Assembly: GCA_017642535.1 (NCBI GenBank)
Contig: JAGCOW010000028.1
Coordinates: forward strand, 1-55,631
Direction of reading: 5' to 3'
Source: Bacteroidales bacterium
GTDB lineage: Bacteria; Bacteroidota; Bacteroidia; Bacteroidales; UBA1715
Length of the DNA stretch: 55,631 bases
Positions 33,704 to 43,256 of the stretch are shown here, piece by piece. Positions within the stretch are counted from its first letter, which is position 1; each line of letters starts with the position of its first letter. A model generated the notes under the pieces. It ran no database searches, was not told where the DNA came from, and saw nothing but the letters and a program-made list of their open reading frames with translations. Position numbers and translations under genes: made by a program.

Positions 33704-34492
33704 TTATTGAATTTGTGCTTCTAAAGAATCGGCAATTGCGTTGGCAATCGTATCAGCCGTGCATTCAACTGCTTTTGGCTCTGGAGTAGAGTAGGTGTTA
33801 GCAGCATCGTATTTGCGAACACAACGAACGCTCAAACCAGTCGTTCTGCCAATGTGACTCTTGTTAAGTCCTACATATTTTTGTGATTCTGCACTGATGT
33901 TCTTCATATACACATACATAGCATTTGCTTCGTTGTGAGGAGTGTTTGTCCACCACAAGCCAAGATTTCCTTCTTCGTAGAATTTACCGTTTCTCTCGCG
34001 GAAACCTGAAGCTTTAGCAGCAAAACTTGTGCTGTCCCAACCAAGTGTGGTAGGAACTTTGTCCCAACCTGTTGAATCTACTATGCCTGCGTATGTTGCT
34101 GCCACTTGCAACCATACAGAATCGGCAGGAACGTACCAACCTTCTGGACAAGGATTTGCCTGAACGGCAGCATAGTTGTACAATACTTCTGCACCGTCTT
34201 CATTATTATATGTAGCGTAGGCAGGTTCAGTTGTATTTGCCCAGTCTTCTTCGGCGGTTACATTTGCTATTGCTGTTCCGTCAGCCAATTTAGTCGTTTT
34301 CAGGTTTGATGCAAACCATTCGTAGTCACCAATTTTCACTACTTTATACTGGTTTCCGTCAATGTCTTGTACGGTGCTTACCACATCGTCGGCTGATGCC
34401 TGCGGACAACGGTTGTAGTTTGCTTCGGTCTTTTCCTCGCTACAAGCAAAGAAGAAGGCGAGAGATGATGCTATTAAAATTACTTTTTTCAT
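33704..34492 (-). CDS. FISUMP-domain lipoprotein
   Basis: From ATG 34492 the product starts MKKVILIASSLAFFFAC, a lipoprotein signal with the acylated cysteine at 17. The rest matches the Fibrobacter succinogenes major paralogous (FISUMP) domain: 'DIDGNQYKVVKIGDYEWFA' and 'NLKTTKLADG' near the start, 'CPEGWYVP' in the middle, 'LGLWWTNTP' and finally 'GLSVRCVRKY'. These envelope lipoproteins are common in Bacteroidota and have no settled function. The alternative ATG at 34501 adds three residues and overlaps the stop of the transporter gene by one base. It is translated with that gene, which suggests a joint role, perhaps around a sugar. Confidence 0.88.
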   Translation of the reverse strand: MKKVILIASSLAFFFACSEEKTEANYNRCPQASADDVVSTVQDIDGNQYKVVKIGDYEWFASNLKTTKLADGTAIANVTAEEDWANTTEPAYATYNNEDGAEVLYNYAAVQANPCPEGWYVPADSVWLQVAATYAGIVDSTGWDKVPTTLGWDSTSFAAKASGFRERNGKFYEEGNLGLWWTNTPHNEANAMYVYMKNISAESQKYVGLNKSHIGRTTGLSVRCVRKYDAANTYSTPEPKAVECTADTIANAIADSLEAQIQ

Positions 34493-34500
34493 AATGCTCA

Positions 34501-36024
34501 TTAATTGTTAGATTCAACTGAAGCAGCTTTTGCAGCAGCTCTTTCACGTAATTTTTCTTGAATTTCTTGAACTTTCTCTTTAGAAAGTGGGTATTTCCAA
34601 ATCAAAACGATAGTAAGCAACATCGAAACGGTTGGAATCCATACATACATTTCGCGGATCAAGTTCAAATCGCTCACTGAAATGATTGGGTTTGCACCGT
34701 CAATACCAACAAGTACAAGAACGTAACCAGCGATGATTGACACTAATGCGATAGCCAATTTAATCAAGAAACCAGAAACGGCAGTGAACATACCTTCACG
34801 ACGGCTTCCGTGTTCGTATTCGTCGTAGTCGCAGATGTCGGCTGTGAACGAGCCAATCAACGGCCAGCACATTGCCAATCCCATGTTGATGATTACTGGT
34901 GGGAATACTGCCAAGAATGGAGCAGAAGGAGTAAACAAGAACCAGCTTGATACATATCCGAGAATTGCAACGGTAGAACCGAGAATCAACAACGTACGTT
35001 TGTCGAAGAATTTTGCAATTCGGTTAACGATGATTACCATTAAAATTTGTGTTGCTGGTTGCAAAATAGCAGTGTAAACACCAATATGACCAGCCAACTC
35101 TTTGTGCGTTACAAACGATTCTTCAAATGTGAATGTGAATGGATGACGCCATGTCCAGTTGAAAATGCTGTGCATACCGTCGGAACAAACGTGATACATT
35201 GATATGTAACCAAGCAACGGCAACATGAAGAACAATGCCACATATACGAAGAACAAAGAACCCATCAACAAAAGGAATGGTTTTGACTTGAATGTCACAA
35301 CCAACGAAGGCCAGAATGGGTCTTTCTTTTGTGCCTGAGTACGTTCCATATTCTTTTCCTTACAGAAAATAGCAGGAATCACACCGAAGATGATGATTAA
35401 GATACCGACAATGATACCAAGCTTACGAGCTCCGTCAACTTCGTTACCGCTACCTTTCATAAAATCCAACTGACAGATAAGATATGCGGAACCGATAAGA
35501 ATACCGATAACGTACGAGAATATTGATTTATACGTCTGCAGCTTGGTTCGTTCCGTGTAATCCTCCTCAAGTTCCAGACCGAGGGCTCCGTACGGCATTT
35601 GCCAGATTGCCATCACAATGTAGAAAAGTGACACAATAGTAATAAAGTACACTGTCTGCATTATTCCCGGCGTGCGTGGTGTAAACCAGATTGCAATAAA
35701 CGTCAGTGCAAGAATGAATGCACCGAAGAATATCCATGGACGACGACGGCCCCATTTAGAACGGGTGTTGTCACTCAAGTTTCCGAAGAATGTGTCGGAA
35801 AAACCTTCGATGAATTTTGAAGCACTTGTTGCGATACTAATCACAACTGGACTTACACCCATACCAATTTGGAAAATGTTGAAACTTAATGATGGGAAGA
35901 CGTTCATCGCAAGGTTTTCAGCGAAACCTCCACTTGCCCATGCCAATTTTTCGCCTCCCGAAGACATTGACTTTGAGGTCTTTGCCGCAGAAGTGCTTGA
36001 ATTTTGATTTTCTGTATTATCCAT
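34501..36024 (-). CDS. GPH-family sugar:cation symporter (MFS)
   Basis: A 507-residue inner-membrane transporter with about 12 transmembrane helices. The N-terminal region 'KFIEGFSDTFFGNLSDNTRS' followed by 'KWGRRRPWIFFGAF' is the signature loop of glycoside-pentoside-hexuronide symporters, which take up sugars with H+ or Na+. A long insert (about 275-310) between central helices contains a hydrophilic stretch. The first 25 residues are Ser/Lys-rich and cytoplasmic. A -7 box TAACTTTG precedes it at 36063-36056. The substrate is not predictable here because no glycan-degradation genes flank it. Confidence 0.9.
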   Translation of the reverse strand: MDNTENQNSSTSAAKTSKSMSSGGEKLAWASGGFAENLAMNVFPSLSFNIFQIGMGVSPVVISIATSASKFIEGFSDTFFGNLSDNTRSKWGRRRPWIFFGAFILALTFIAIWFTPRTPGIMQTVYFITIVSLFYIVMAIWQMPYGALGLELEEDYTERTKLQTYKSIFSYVIGILIGSAYLICQLDFMKGSGNEVDGARKLGIIVGILIIIFGVIPAIFCKEKNMERTQAQKKDPFWPSLVVTFKSKPFLLLMGSLFFVYVALFFMLPLLGYISMYHVCSDGMHSIFNWTWRHPFTFTFEESFVTHKELAGHIGVYTAILQPATQILMVIIVNRIAKFFDKRTLLILGSTVAILGYVSSWFLFTPSAPFLAVFPPVIINMGLAMCWPLIGSFTADICDYDEYEHGSRREGMFTAVSGFLIKLAIALVSIIAGYVLVLVGIDGANPIISVSDLNLIREMYVWIPTVSMLLTIVLIWKYPLSKEKVQEIQEKLRERAAAKAASVESNN

Positions 36025-36055
36025 AAAAAAGAAAATTATTTTATTTAGTTTGAGG

Positions 36056-36063
36056 CAAAGTTA
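36056..36063 (-). promoter_or_regulatory. -7 promoter box for the GPH transporter operon
   Basis: TAACTTTG on the minus strand fits TAnnTTTG and lies 32 bases before the ATG at 36024. Confidence 0.55.
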
Positions 36064-36206
36064 CAAAATTTCTCGTTTGCACCGTGTGTTTCTGCAATTA
36101 AAAATGGCTTTTTTTTTGAAAAAAGATAGATTATTTCTTTTATGTGTGTTTTTTCATAATAATTCATTATGTTTGTACTGATTGTTTAACATTTAATTTT
36201 AAAGCT

Positions 36207-36782
36207 ATGAAAAAACATTTTTTCTTGAGCCTATTGGCAGCGGTGTCTTGTCTGGCAATGGTAAGTTGTGGTGACGATGACAATGACAAAAAGGATTCTG
36301 GAAATGAGTTGGTTAACAAAGTTTCCGACAACCAGATGATTTTTAATGATGAAAAATTTGACCTTACGGTAACTGTGAGTGTTAGACCACCAGCAAACGA
36401 GGATGTAGGTGCGTATTATGTTGAAGTTCAGTCTTCTGCATTTGTAGGGAGGTTTGATTTGGGAACTCCATTAAAAGGTGTGATTATTGACTTGGCAGAT
36501 CCGGTGAAATCAGTTAATGAAAATCAACTGTCATTTGGATTAGGTGGTAATGAAGAATTCGTATCATTCTTCTCAATGGATGTATATGATTCAAAAGTAT
36601 ATTCTCAAGTAAATGATGTGGAGTATTCTGAATCATCGGGATTTAGCGAAGGTTCTCTTATTTTTACTCACACTAATGATGAATTCACACTTACGATGTA
36701 TGGCACGCTCAAAAACAATGATCGATTTGCTTTGAAACTTGTTGTTCCTGAAGATGAAGTGGACTATTGGAACAATAATTGA
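36207..36782 (+). CDS. Unknown lipoprotein (191 aa)
   Basis: ATG 36207 begins MKKHFFLSLLAAVSCLAMVSC, a textbook lipoprotein signal with the lipid-bearing cysteine at 21, followed by the acidic linker GDDDNDKKD. Such Asp-rich linkers right after the cysteine are typical of Bacteroidota lipoproteins and may act as a surface-export signal. The rest is predicted beta-rich with no recognised domain. The frame is open back to 36144, but an earlier start would spoil the signal peptide. It is a single-gene unit ended by the terminator at 36801. Confidence 0.78.
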   Translation: MKKHFFLSLLAAVSCLAMVSCGDDDNDKKDSGNELVNKVSDNQMIFNDEKFDLTVTVSVRPPANEDVGAYYVEVQSSAFVGRFDLGTPLKGVIIDLADPVKSVNENQLSFGLGGNEEFVSFFSMDVYDSKVYSQVNDVEYSESSGFSEGSLIFTHTNDEFTLTMYGTLKNNDRFALKLVVPEDEVDYWNNN

Positions 36783-36800
36783 TTTTTATAAAAAATATCG

Positions 36801-36838
36801 AAAAAACGAGATTCCATGCGAGTCTCGTTTTTTTTTGT
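36801..36838. terminator. Bidirectional intrinsic terminator
   Basis: AAAAACGAGA pairs with TCTCGTTTTT, with A-runs and T-runs on either side, between convergent genes. Confidence 0.85.
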
Positions 36839-36844
36839 ACCTTA

Positions 36845-37639
36845 TTATAACGTTATTGCTTCCCCTTGTTTTACTATTATAAATGGTATGTCGGGATTTT
36901 GCCTCTTCATTATTTCGGCAAATAGGTCGGGATTGCCGCCGTGCATGGCAAACATTCCATAATGACAAGGTATTGTCTGCTTTGGTTTGAGTGCTCGTGC
37001 GAGTTCCGCGCATTCCTTTTCGTTGAGATTTCCCCACGCACCGTTTATAGGAGCAATCATAACGTCGAATTGCCCCAAGGCACGAAAGTAGTCTGCCATA
37101 TCGAGTCGGAGACAGGTGTCGCCGGCAAAATAGATTTTCTTGCCATCAACGCCAAGTACAAGTCCTACGGCATCGGGAGCACCGTCGCCGTGGTCGCAGG
37201 GAACGAAATAAAAAGAGATTCCGTCGGCTTCAATTTTGTCACATACGGTAACGAATGTACAACGGGATTTGTCTATTTGTAAGCTCTCAACGTCGTTTTC
37301 GCACGATGGTGTGGTGAAAAGCCGTGCGTTAGTATGACGCATAATATCGGGGAGTGCATCTTCGTCAAAATGGTCACGATGTCCGTGCGAAGCAATTATG
37401 TAGTCGAATGGAATACTCTGTGTATCAAGAATTTGTGGTAGCAATCGTTGCAGACCATCTTTCCCTTCCAAACGATACACACAATCTGACAAATACATGT
37501 CGTAACCAATATATTTGCCAGTTGCTGTCTTTATTATAAATCCCGCTTGTCCAAGGAAAAACAAATGTGTTTGTTCCAATGGGGCAGAGAGCACCGATTG
37601 TGCGAAATCACTATTATTTTGTATAGAGCACTTTTGCAT
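36845..37639 (-). CDS. UlaG-like metallo-beta-lactamase fold hydrolase
   Basis: The metal-binding motif SHGHRDH is followed by 'YFAGDT' and, near the end, 'TIPCHYGMF', as in UlaG-type (L-ascorbate 6-phosphate lactonase-like) members of the metallo-beta-lactamase fold. These enzymes hydrolyse lactones or phosphodiesters in the cytoplasm. The real substrate is unknown because no ascorbate genes are nearby. The start at 37639 (MQKCSIQNNSDF) overlaps the serine acetyltransferase gene by 26 bases. An alternative ATG at 37675 would extend the overlap to 62 bases. The overlap implies translation coupled with that gene. Confidence 0.82.
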   Translation of the reverse strand: MQKCSIQNNSDFAQSVLSAPLEQTHLFFLGQAGFIIKTATGKYIGYDMYLSDCVYRLEGKDGLQRLLPQILDTQSIPFDYIIASHGHRDHFDEDALPDIMRHTNARLFTTPSCENDVESLQIDKSRCTFVTVCDKIEADGISFYFVPCDHGDGAPDAVGLVLGVDGKKIYFAGDTCLRLDMADYFRALGQFDVMIAPINGAWGNLNEKECAELARALKPKQTIPCHYGMFAMHGGNPDLFAEIMKRQNPDIPFIIVKQGEAITL

Positions 37640-38495
37640 TCGCTTCAACGTCGTGTGTAACCCATACGTTTGCACCGATTACGGCACCTTTGCCTATGGT
37701 GATTCTGCCTAACAATGTCGCATTTGAGTATATAATAACATCGTCTTCCACAATCGGGTGGCGTGGAATGCCTTTGATAGGATTGCCATTTTCGTCAAGT
37801 GGGAAGTTTTTCGCACCAAGCGTAACACCTTGATACAGTTGAACATGGTTGCCAATAATACACGTTGCTCCAATCACAACGCCCGTGCCGTGGTCAATGG
37901 TGAAGTATTCGCCGATTTGTGCGGCGGGGTGGATGTCGATTCCAGTGAGAGAATGTGCCATTTCCGTAATAATTCTTGGAATAAGTGGCACGTTGAGCAA
38001 CAAAAGTTCGTGTGCCGTGCGATAATGAAGCAATGTTTTAATCACAGGGTAGCAGAAAATGATTTCGCCATAAGATTTTGCCGCCGGGTCACCATTGTAT
38101 GCTGCCTGAATGTCGAGCGAAAGCATGTGGCGAATGTAGGGCAGACGTTTGATGAACGCTACGGCTATATCTTCCGCCATTTCTGCTGCTTTTTCTTTGG
38201 TCAAGTCTTTGCATTCTTGACAGTCGAACAACAGTCCTCGTTGGATTTGTTGCGAAAGCATCGCAAAAAGCTTGTCAACATTCACGCCAGTATAAAAACT
38301 GATGGTATCGTGGCACACCACATCGCGACCGAAATAGCCGGGGAAAATGATTTCTTGTATCGTTTCCACGATTTTAGCCAATGCATTGACCGATGGCATA
38401 GGCACGTCACCAGTCGATTTGTGATAAACCAAATTGTACGACTCGGGTGACGAGAGTTCTTGTACCGTTTGTATTATTTGTTGTCTGTTATCCAT
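37614..38495 (-). CDS. Serine O-acetyltransferase
   Basis: A 293-residue enzyme that transfers acetyl from acetyl-CoA to L-serine, the first step of cysteine synthesis. The N-terminal helical domain (1-170) is followed by a left-handed beta-helix made of hexapeptide repeats. The typical active-site run is 'GIDIHPAAQIGEYFTIDHG' with 'TGVVIGATCIIGNHVQLYQG' after it, and then 'RHPIVEDDVIIYSNATLLG'. The first aspartate and histidine of that run are the expected catalytic pair. It is the long form common in Bacteroidota. A -7 box TATCTTTG lies upstream. It is co-transcribed with the UlaG-like gene. Confidence 0.92.
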   Translation of the reverse strand: MDNRQQIIQTVQELSSPESYNLVYHKSTGDVPMPSVNALAKIVETIQEIIFPGYFGRDVVCHDTISFYTGVNVDKLFAMLSQQIQRGLLFDCQECKDLTKEKAAEMAEDIAVAFIKRLPYIRHMLSLDIQAAYNGDPAAKSYGEIIFCYPVIKTLLHYRTAHELLLLNVPLIPRIITEMAHSLTGIDIHPAAQIGEYFTIDHGTGVVIGATCIIGNHVQLYQGVTLGAKNFPLDENGNPIKGIPRHPIVEDDVIIYSNATLLGRITIGKGAVIGANVWVTHDVEANAKVLYTK

Positions 38496-38515
38496 TATTC
38501 ATTTAGTTGTATTGG

Positions 38516-38523
38516 CAAAGATA
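38516..38523 (-). promoter_or_regulatory. -7 promoter box for serine acetyltransferase
   Basis: TATCTTTG on the minus strand fits TAnnTTTG, 21 bases before the ATG at 38495. Confidence 0.6.
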
Positions 38524-38611
38524 ATAAAAGTTTTCGTGCGTTGAGAAAAAGTGACGAATTTCATTATGTAAAAAAAAATGTGCTTGTCGGGCTTTATAAG
38601 CAAATTATCCC

Positions 38612-38619
38612 TACTTTTG
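38612..38619 (+). promoter_or_regulatory. -7 promoter box for the S46 peptidase
   Basis: TACTTTTG fits the consensus and ends 18 bases before the GTG at 38638. It lies inside the longer frame that begins at 38578, which argues that GTG 38638 is the real start. Confidence 0.6.
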
Positions 38620-38637
38620 TGTATTAAATATAGAGTT

Positions 38638-40893
38638 GTGAAGAGGATAGTAGTTTTATTTTGCTTTTCGGTTTTGTCGGCGATGGGATTCGCTGCCGAA
38701 GGACTGTGGATTCCAATGTTGGTTGAACAACAAATTCTGCCCGATATGCAAGCGCAGGGTTGCAAACTTACCGCCGAACAAATTTATAGTGCCGAAAAAG
38801 CGTGTCTGACTAATGCAGTGGTGCAAATCGGCAATGGTTGCACGGGTAGTTTTGTGTCGGGCGAAGGATTGGTGCTTACAAATTACCATTGCGTTGAGTA
38901 TCATATATCTAAAGCATGCGAAGGAGGAAAGGAGTATTTGAAAAATGGTTTCTTCGCAAAGTCAAGGGACGAGGAAATTCCAACTGCCCGTCTGTCGGCA
39001 ACAATGATGCTCGCAATGTTCGACGTGACCGACCGTGTGCTCGATTTGAAGAAGGGCGGACTAAATATGGAGCAAATCACCGATTCCATTACCAAGGATT
39101 CCACCCAGGAATTTCAATTTTCGATAGAGGAGTTCTTTTCTGGAAATCAGTATTTCATGTTTAAGACAAAAACATATTCCGACGTTCGTCTTGTTGCGTT
39201 TATGCCTGCCGACATCGCTCAGTTTGGCGGCAACGCCGACAATTGGAGTTGGCCTCGTAGCAGTGCCGATTTTGCCTTCCTTCGCGTATATGAAAACAAC
39301 GAGCCGGTTCAACCTCGAAAATCGTTGGAAATCAATACGAAAGGTGTGAAAGAAGACGATTTTACAATGGTTATCGGGTATCCTGCCGAAACAAAAATGT
39401 ATGGCTCGGAAGGGGAGTTGTCAATGATAATCAATGAATTGAATCCTGCACAAATTGCGATGCGCGACATTCGTTTGCGCCCAATCTGCCAGTATATGGA
39501 TAAGGGCGAAAAAGAATATCAGGAAGTGTATGCACAATATTCCTCGTTGTCGAACTATTATGTGAAATGGCTGTCGGAAGGAGAAGCGTACAAGAATTCT
39601 CTTGCTGATTTGGCTCGTCGCGAAAGGGATGCAAATCTTGAGTATTGGTTGGAAAAAAATGATTCGTTAAAGGAACAATATAAAGATGCGTTTTTCTTAT
39701 ACGATAATTATGCAGAATCATATTATGCCGCATACAGAAAGTTGGTGGTCTGCATGGAAGGGTTGTGGCGAATGAAGACGTTGTTGCCGTCGAGCATAGT
39801 CCTTTCGACGGATGGTCCGGAGCTCGGTACGAATTTCCTACGGGGGGAAAAGTTCCTTGACATTGTGAAAAAATACAATCCCGAATTGGAACGATCGGCT
39901 TTCATGTCGATGGGGGTATTGTTGATTATGCAGGACAAGGAACATATCTCGCTGCCGTCACTACAGAATTTAAAAACTTTAGAAGATTTTGCAAAATTTG
40001 AAGACAGTGTGTTCAACAAAAGCGTGTTTACCAACTACGACCGCGCCAAGAAGTTCCAGAAAAAGATAAACAAGAAATGGAAATACACTGAAAAAGATAC
40101 TACTGGTGTTATGGAAGGTATATGGGACCTCGATGTGAGGCAATATCTCAAAAAAAACGATGCCTTATTTAGATTTACGCAAGATGTGTGGATTGAGTTA
40201 CAAACGCTTTATACTGAATACGAAATGGCGAAACAAACGTTCGACAGCGTGAATTATATACGTCAGAAGGTATTGCTTGAATACACTCACGGTGCTATGT
40301 TTCCCGATGCAAATAACACAATGCGAATAAGTTACGGCACAGTTAAATCCTATACGAAGAAAAAAGGTGGTGCAGTATATGTTCCCGATAATCCATATTT
40401 AAGACGTGGGATACCGAGAGATACGAAAGTAGAACCTACTGACTCTGTTGTTCACTATCCGTATTATACCACGCTTGAGAGACTGGTAAAAATGACAAAG
40501 GAAAAACCTCGTGAATACAAGGCGAACGAAGATTTTCAAGTTATGCTGATGATAGAGGATGCAGAGTATGTTGTGAAAAATATTAATAAACTGTTACATG
40601 GTGATTCGGTTGTTGTGTCACAAGATGCAAAAGATAATTATGAATCATTTGTGCTGAATTTCATTACAACGTGTCAGACTTCGGGCGGAAATTCGGGCAG
40701 TCCTGTGCTCGACGCCAACGGCTATTTGGTCGGTCTGAACTTCGACCGAAACAAGGAAGGCACATTGAGCGACTATTATTATGATGAATCCGTTTGCAGA
40801 AACATCTGCGTCGATATCCGATACATTTTATTCTGCTTGGAACAATATGGCAAGGCAGACAATATAGTGAAGGAATTATCGTTAGTGGAATAA
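38638..40893 (+). CDS. S46 family dipeptidyl-peptidase, DPP11 type
   Basis: S46 peptidases are periplasmic serine enzymes of Bacteroidota that release dipeptides from protein N-termini. From GTG 38638 there is a signal peptide (1-20) then 'EGLWIPMLVEQQ', the usual mature start. Catalytic residues are His84 in 'TNYHCVE', probably Asp211 in 'SSADFAFLR' and Ser686 in 'SGGNSGSPV'. Eighteen residues after the serine is Arg704 in 'LNFDRNKEG'. In this family an arginine at that position gives DPP11 specificity for Asp/Glu at the second position, whereas DPP7 has glycine. The ATG at 38578 would bury the signal peptide and the promoter. It is followed by a permease gene after 10 bases. Confidence 0.92.
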   Translation: MKRIVVLFCFSVLSAMGFAAEGLWIPMLVEQQILPDMQAQGCKLTAEQIYSAEKACLTNAVVQIGNGCTGSFVSGEGLVLTNYHCVEYHISKACEGGKEYLKNGFFAKSRDEEIPTARLSATMMLAMFDVTDRVLDLKKGGLNMEQITDSITKDSTQEFQFSIEEFFSGNQYFMFKTKTYSDVRLVAFMPADIAQFGGNADNWSWPRSSADFAFLRVYENNEPVQPRKSLEINTKGVKEDDFTMVIGYPAETKMYGSEGELSMIINELNPAQIAMRDIRLRPICQYMDKGEKEYQEVYAQYSSLSNYYVKWLSEGEAYKNSLADLARRERDANLEYWLEKNDSLKEQYKDAFFLYDNYAESYYAAYRKLVVCMEGLWRMKTLLPSSIVLSTDGPELGTNFLRGEKFLDIVKKYNPELERSAFMSMGVLLIMQDKEHISLPSLQNLKTLEDFAKFEDSVFNKSVFTNYDRAKKFQKKINKKWKYTEKDTTGVMEGIWDLDVRQYLKKNDALFRFTQDVWIELQTLYTEYEMAKQTFDSVNYIRQKVLLEYTHGAMFPDANNTMRISYGTVKSYTKKKGGAVYVPDNPYLRRGIPRDTKVEPTDSVVHYPYYTTLERLVKMTKEKPREYKANEDFQVMLMIEDAEYVVKNINKLLHGDSVVVSQDAKDNYESFVLNFITTCQTSGGNSGSPVLDANGYLVGLNFDRNKEGTLSDYYYDESVCRNICVDIRYILFCLEQYGKADNIVKELSLVE

Positions 40894-40903
40894 ATTGATT
40901 GCT

Positions 40904-41935
40904 ATGAGAAAATTTGCGTCGCTTGATACAACGAATAAATTATTGATGTTGTTGGTGTTGCCAATGATGTTCTTGATTTTGAAGGAACTTTCCAACATAT
41001 TTGTTCCTTTGATTGTGGCGTGTTTCTTTGCCTTGTTATTTATGCCTTTTTTACGTTGGACAACTCGCAAGAATATCCCTCGTTTTGTTGCAATTATCGT
41101 GATTTTTGTGATTTTCATAGTCGTCGTCCGTTGCTGTATTTGGATTTTGCAGCTCACGAGCCAAGAAATCCGTAACACCGACGTACAGACGTGGCAGGCG
41201 ATTTATGCCAATTTCAAGGATTTCATCATTCGCCTTGCCGTAATAGCAGGACTGAGCGAGGAATCTATCAGGGAACATCTTCAGGAAACCGACTTGATTT
41301 CGACATTATACGAGAATGCGGGCAACGTGTTCAATGCTGTTCGCAAGACGTTCTCGATTGTGTTTATGTCGATTTTCTTTATGATTTTGTTGTTGGTAAG
41401 TTCGTTCAACGGGCAACGATTTTTGGAAGTATTGTTGCTCAAGGACAAAACCTCGTCAATGCGTACATATATAACAATAGAGAAAAGTATTTCGAAATTC
41501 ATATTGGTAAAAGTGCTGATTAGTTTGTTTACAGGCATTTCGTTCACCGTCTTGTGTTATTGTTTCGACGTGCAGTTTCCCATCTTCTGGGGTGTGCTTG
41601 CATTCGTGCTGAATTTTATTCAGATGATTGGCTCCATTATTTCCACGGCTATTATGTGTGTGTTTGCCCTCACGTGTTTGCCCACAATGTCGGTGACAAT
41701 ATTATTCATTGTACTCGCAATTGCAATCCAACTTTTGTTCGGTAGCATTCTGGAACCGATTTTTATGGGAAAAACGTTCTCCATTAACACAGTGACTATC
41801 ATTGTTATGTTGTTTTTCTGGGGCTACGTGTGGAACATTCCGGGAATGATTTTGGCAGTTCCGTTGACCGTAGCTATGAAAACCATTATGGAACAATTTG
41901 ACCGAACGAAGAAAATTGCCGAATTGATGTCGTAA
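40904..41935 (+). CDS. AI-2E family transporter
   Basis: A 343-residue inner-membrane protein with about eight transmembrane helices in the AI-2E (PerM/TqsA) layout. It has paired N-terminal helices ending 'PFLRWTTRKNIPR', a soluble loop (about 85-145) and the conserved C-terminal 'VLNFIQMIGSIIS', 'EPIFMGKTFSIN' and 'WGYVWNIPGMILAVPL'. Members export signalling molecules or act as Na+/H+ antiporters. Which applies is not evident. The ATG at 40904 is 10 bases after the peptidase stop. Confidence 0.9.
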   Translation: MRKFASLDTTNKLLMLLVLPMMFLILKELSNIFVPLIVACFFALLFMPFLRWTTRKNIPRFVAIIVIFVIFIVVVRCCIWILQLTSQEIRNTDVQTWQAIYANFKDFIIRLAVIAGLSEESIREHLQETDLISTLYENAGNVFNAVRKTFSIVFMSIFFMILLLVSSFNGQRFLEVLLLKDKTSSMRTYITIEKSISKFILVKVLISLFTGISFTVLCYCFDVQFPIFWGVLAFVLNFIQMIGSIISTAIMCVFALTCLPTMSVTILFIVLAIAIQLLFGSILEPIFMGKTFSINTVTIIVMLFFWGYVWNIPGMILAVPLTVAMKTIMEQFDRTKKIAELMS

Positions 41936-41981
41936 GAAATAGATTATTGCTGTGTAATTTGACTTATTACATTATTTCATA

Positions 41982-41989
41982 TATATTTG
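41982..41989 (+). promoter_or_regulatory. Promoter of pyrD (-33 TTTG, -7 TATATTTG)
   Basis: TTTG at 41958-41961 and TATATTTG at 41982-41989 are separated by 20 bases, a near-ideal Bacteroidota promoter. The ATG follows at 42010. Confidence 0.75.
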
Positions 41990-42009
41990 GGCAATAATTT
42001 TAAAACACT

Positions 42010-43059
42010 ATGTCGTTTTATTCCGCGGTCGTCCGACCGATTTTATTTTCATTCGATCCCGAGACAATTCATAGTTTCACTATTAATTGGTTGTCGTTTT
42101 GGGGCAAAGTTCCTGGTGTACAATCAGTTATAAAGTGTCATTACAAAGTAAAATCCGATTCCGTTTTGGAACGTGAGGTTTTTGGCATAAAATTTCCTCA
42201 TCCCGTAGGTTTGGCTGCTGGTTTGGACAAAAATGCGCAAGCATACGAAATGTTGGGCGCTATGGGTTTCGCATTTGTCGAAGTGGGAACAGTCACGCCA
42301 CGTCCGCAGATTGGTAACCCCAAACCGCGTCTGTTTCGTTTGAAGAAGGACAAGGGGCTTATCAACAGAATGGGATTTAATAACGATGGCGTAGAGTCGA
42401 TGATTCGAAACTTGAAAAAGCGTCATACGAAACTGATTATCGGAGGAAATATCGGAAAAAACGAAGTTACGCCTAACGAAGACGCTGTTCGCGACTATTT
42501 GTTGGGATTTAATTCCTTGTATGAATATGTAGATTATTTCGTGGTGAACGTAAGTTGCCCCAATCAGCAAAATCTGCGTGATTTGCAGGCAAGAGAACCG
42601 TTGACGAACTTGTTGCAGACATTGTGCCACGCAAATGAGGAAAAGCCGAAGCAGAAACCTATCTTGTTGAAGATTTCTCCTGATTTGACTCACGAACAGT
42701 TAGACGACATCATTGATATCGTAAAAGAAACGGGTATTGCGGGCGTTGTGGCGACAAACACGACAACGACTCGTAATAACTTGTCATATTCGCAAGAATA
42801 CATTGAATCCATCGGAAATGGCGGATTGAGCGGTGCACCAGAGACGAATTTGTCAACCGAGGTGATTCGTTATGTACACGAAAAATCACAGGGTGCTTTC
42901 CCGATAATTGGAGTGGGAGGTATTATGAGTCCCGAAGATGCGTACGAAAAACTGGAGGCAGGAGCGAGTTTGGTGCAGATTTATAGCGGTTTTATATACG
43001 AAGGACCGTCGTTAATCAAGAAAATTTGCAAATATATCGTTAAGAAAAGCACGAAATAG
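42010..43059 (+). CDS. pyrD: Dihydroorotate dehydrogenase (class 2, quinone-linked)
   Basis: It oxidises dihydroorotate to orotate in pyrimidine synthesis, passing electrons through FMN to quinone. The 349 residues include the N-terminal helical extension that docks class 2 enzymes on the membrane. Core motifs are '[14 protein letters not shown]', '[11 protein letters not shown]', '[11 protein letters not shown]', 'GVVATNTT', 'GGLSGAP' and 'IGVGGI...[11 protein letters not shown]'. The active-site loop reads VNVSCPNQ: cysteine stands where class 2 enzymes usually have the catalytic serine, a residue otherwise typical of class 1. The gene stands alone with its own promoter. Confidence 0.95.
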   Translation: MSFYSAVVRPILFSFDPETIHSFTINWLSFWGKVPGVQSVIKCHYKVKSDSVLEREVFGIKFPHPVGLAAGLDKNAQAYEMLGAMGFAFVEVGTVTPRPQIGNPKPRLFRLKKDKGLINRMGFNNDGVESMIRNLKKRHTKLIIGGNIGKNEVTPNEDAVRDYLLGFNSLYEYVDYFVVNVSCPNQQNLRDLQAREPLTNLLQTLCHANEEKPKQKPILLKISPDLTHEQLDDIIDIVKETGIAGVVATNTTTTRNNLSYSQEYIESIGNGGLSGAPETNLSTEVIRYVHEKSQGAFPIIGVGGIMSPEDAYEKLEAGASLVQIYSGFIYEGPSLIKKICKYIVKKSTK

Positions 43060-43154
43060 CAAAGTTTTTCTTTTGAAAATGAATTAGTTACGATGTTATT
43101 GTAATTTTTTTTGAAAAAAAACGTCTCAAACGGATGTGATAAGAAAAAAAATAG

Positions 43155-43162
43155 TACATTTG
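43155..43162 (+). promoter_or_regulatory. -7 promoter box for the tRNA pair
   Basis: TACATTTG fits TAnnTTTG and lies 10 bases before tRNA-Gly. Confidence 0.65.
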
Positions 43163-43172
43163 CAACGCAATC

Positions 43173-43245
<73 letters not shown>

Positions 43246-43256
43246 CAGATGAATTC

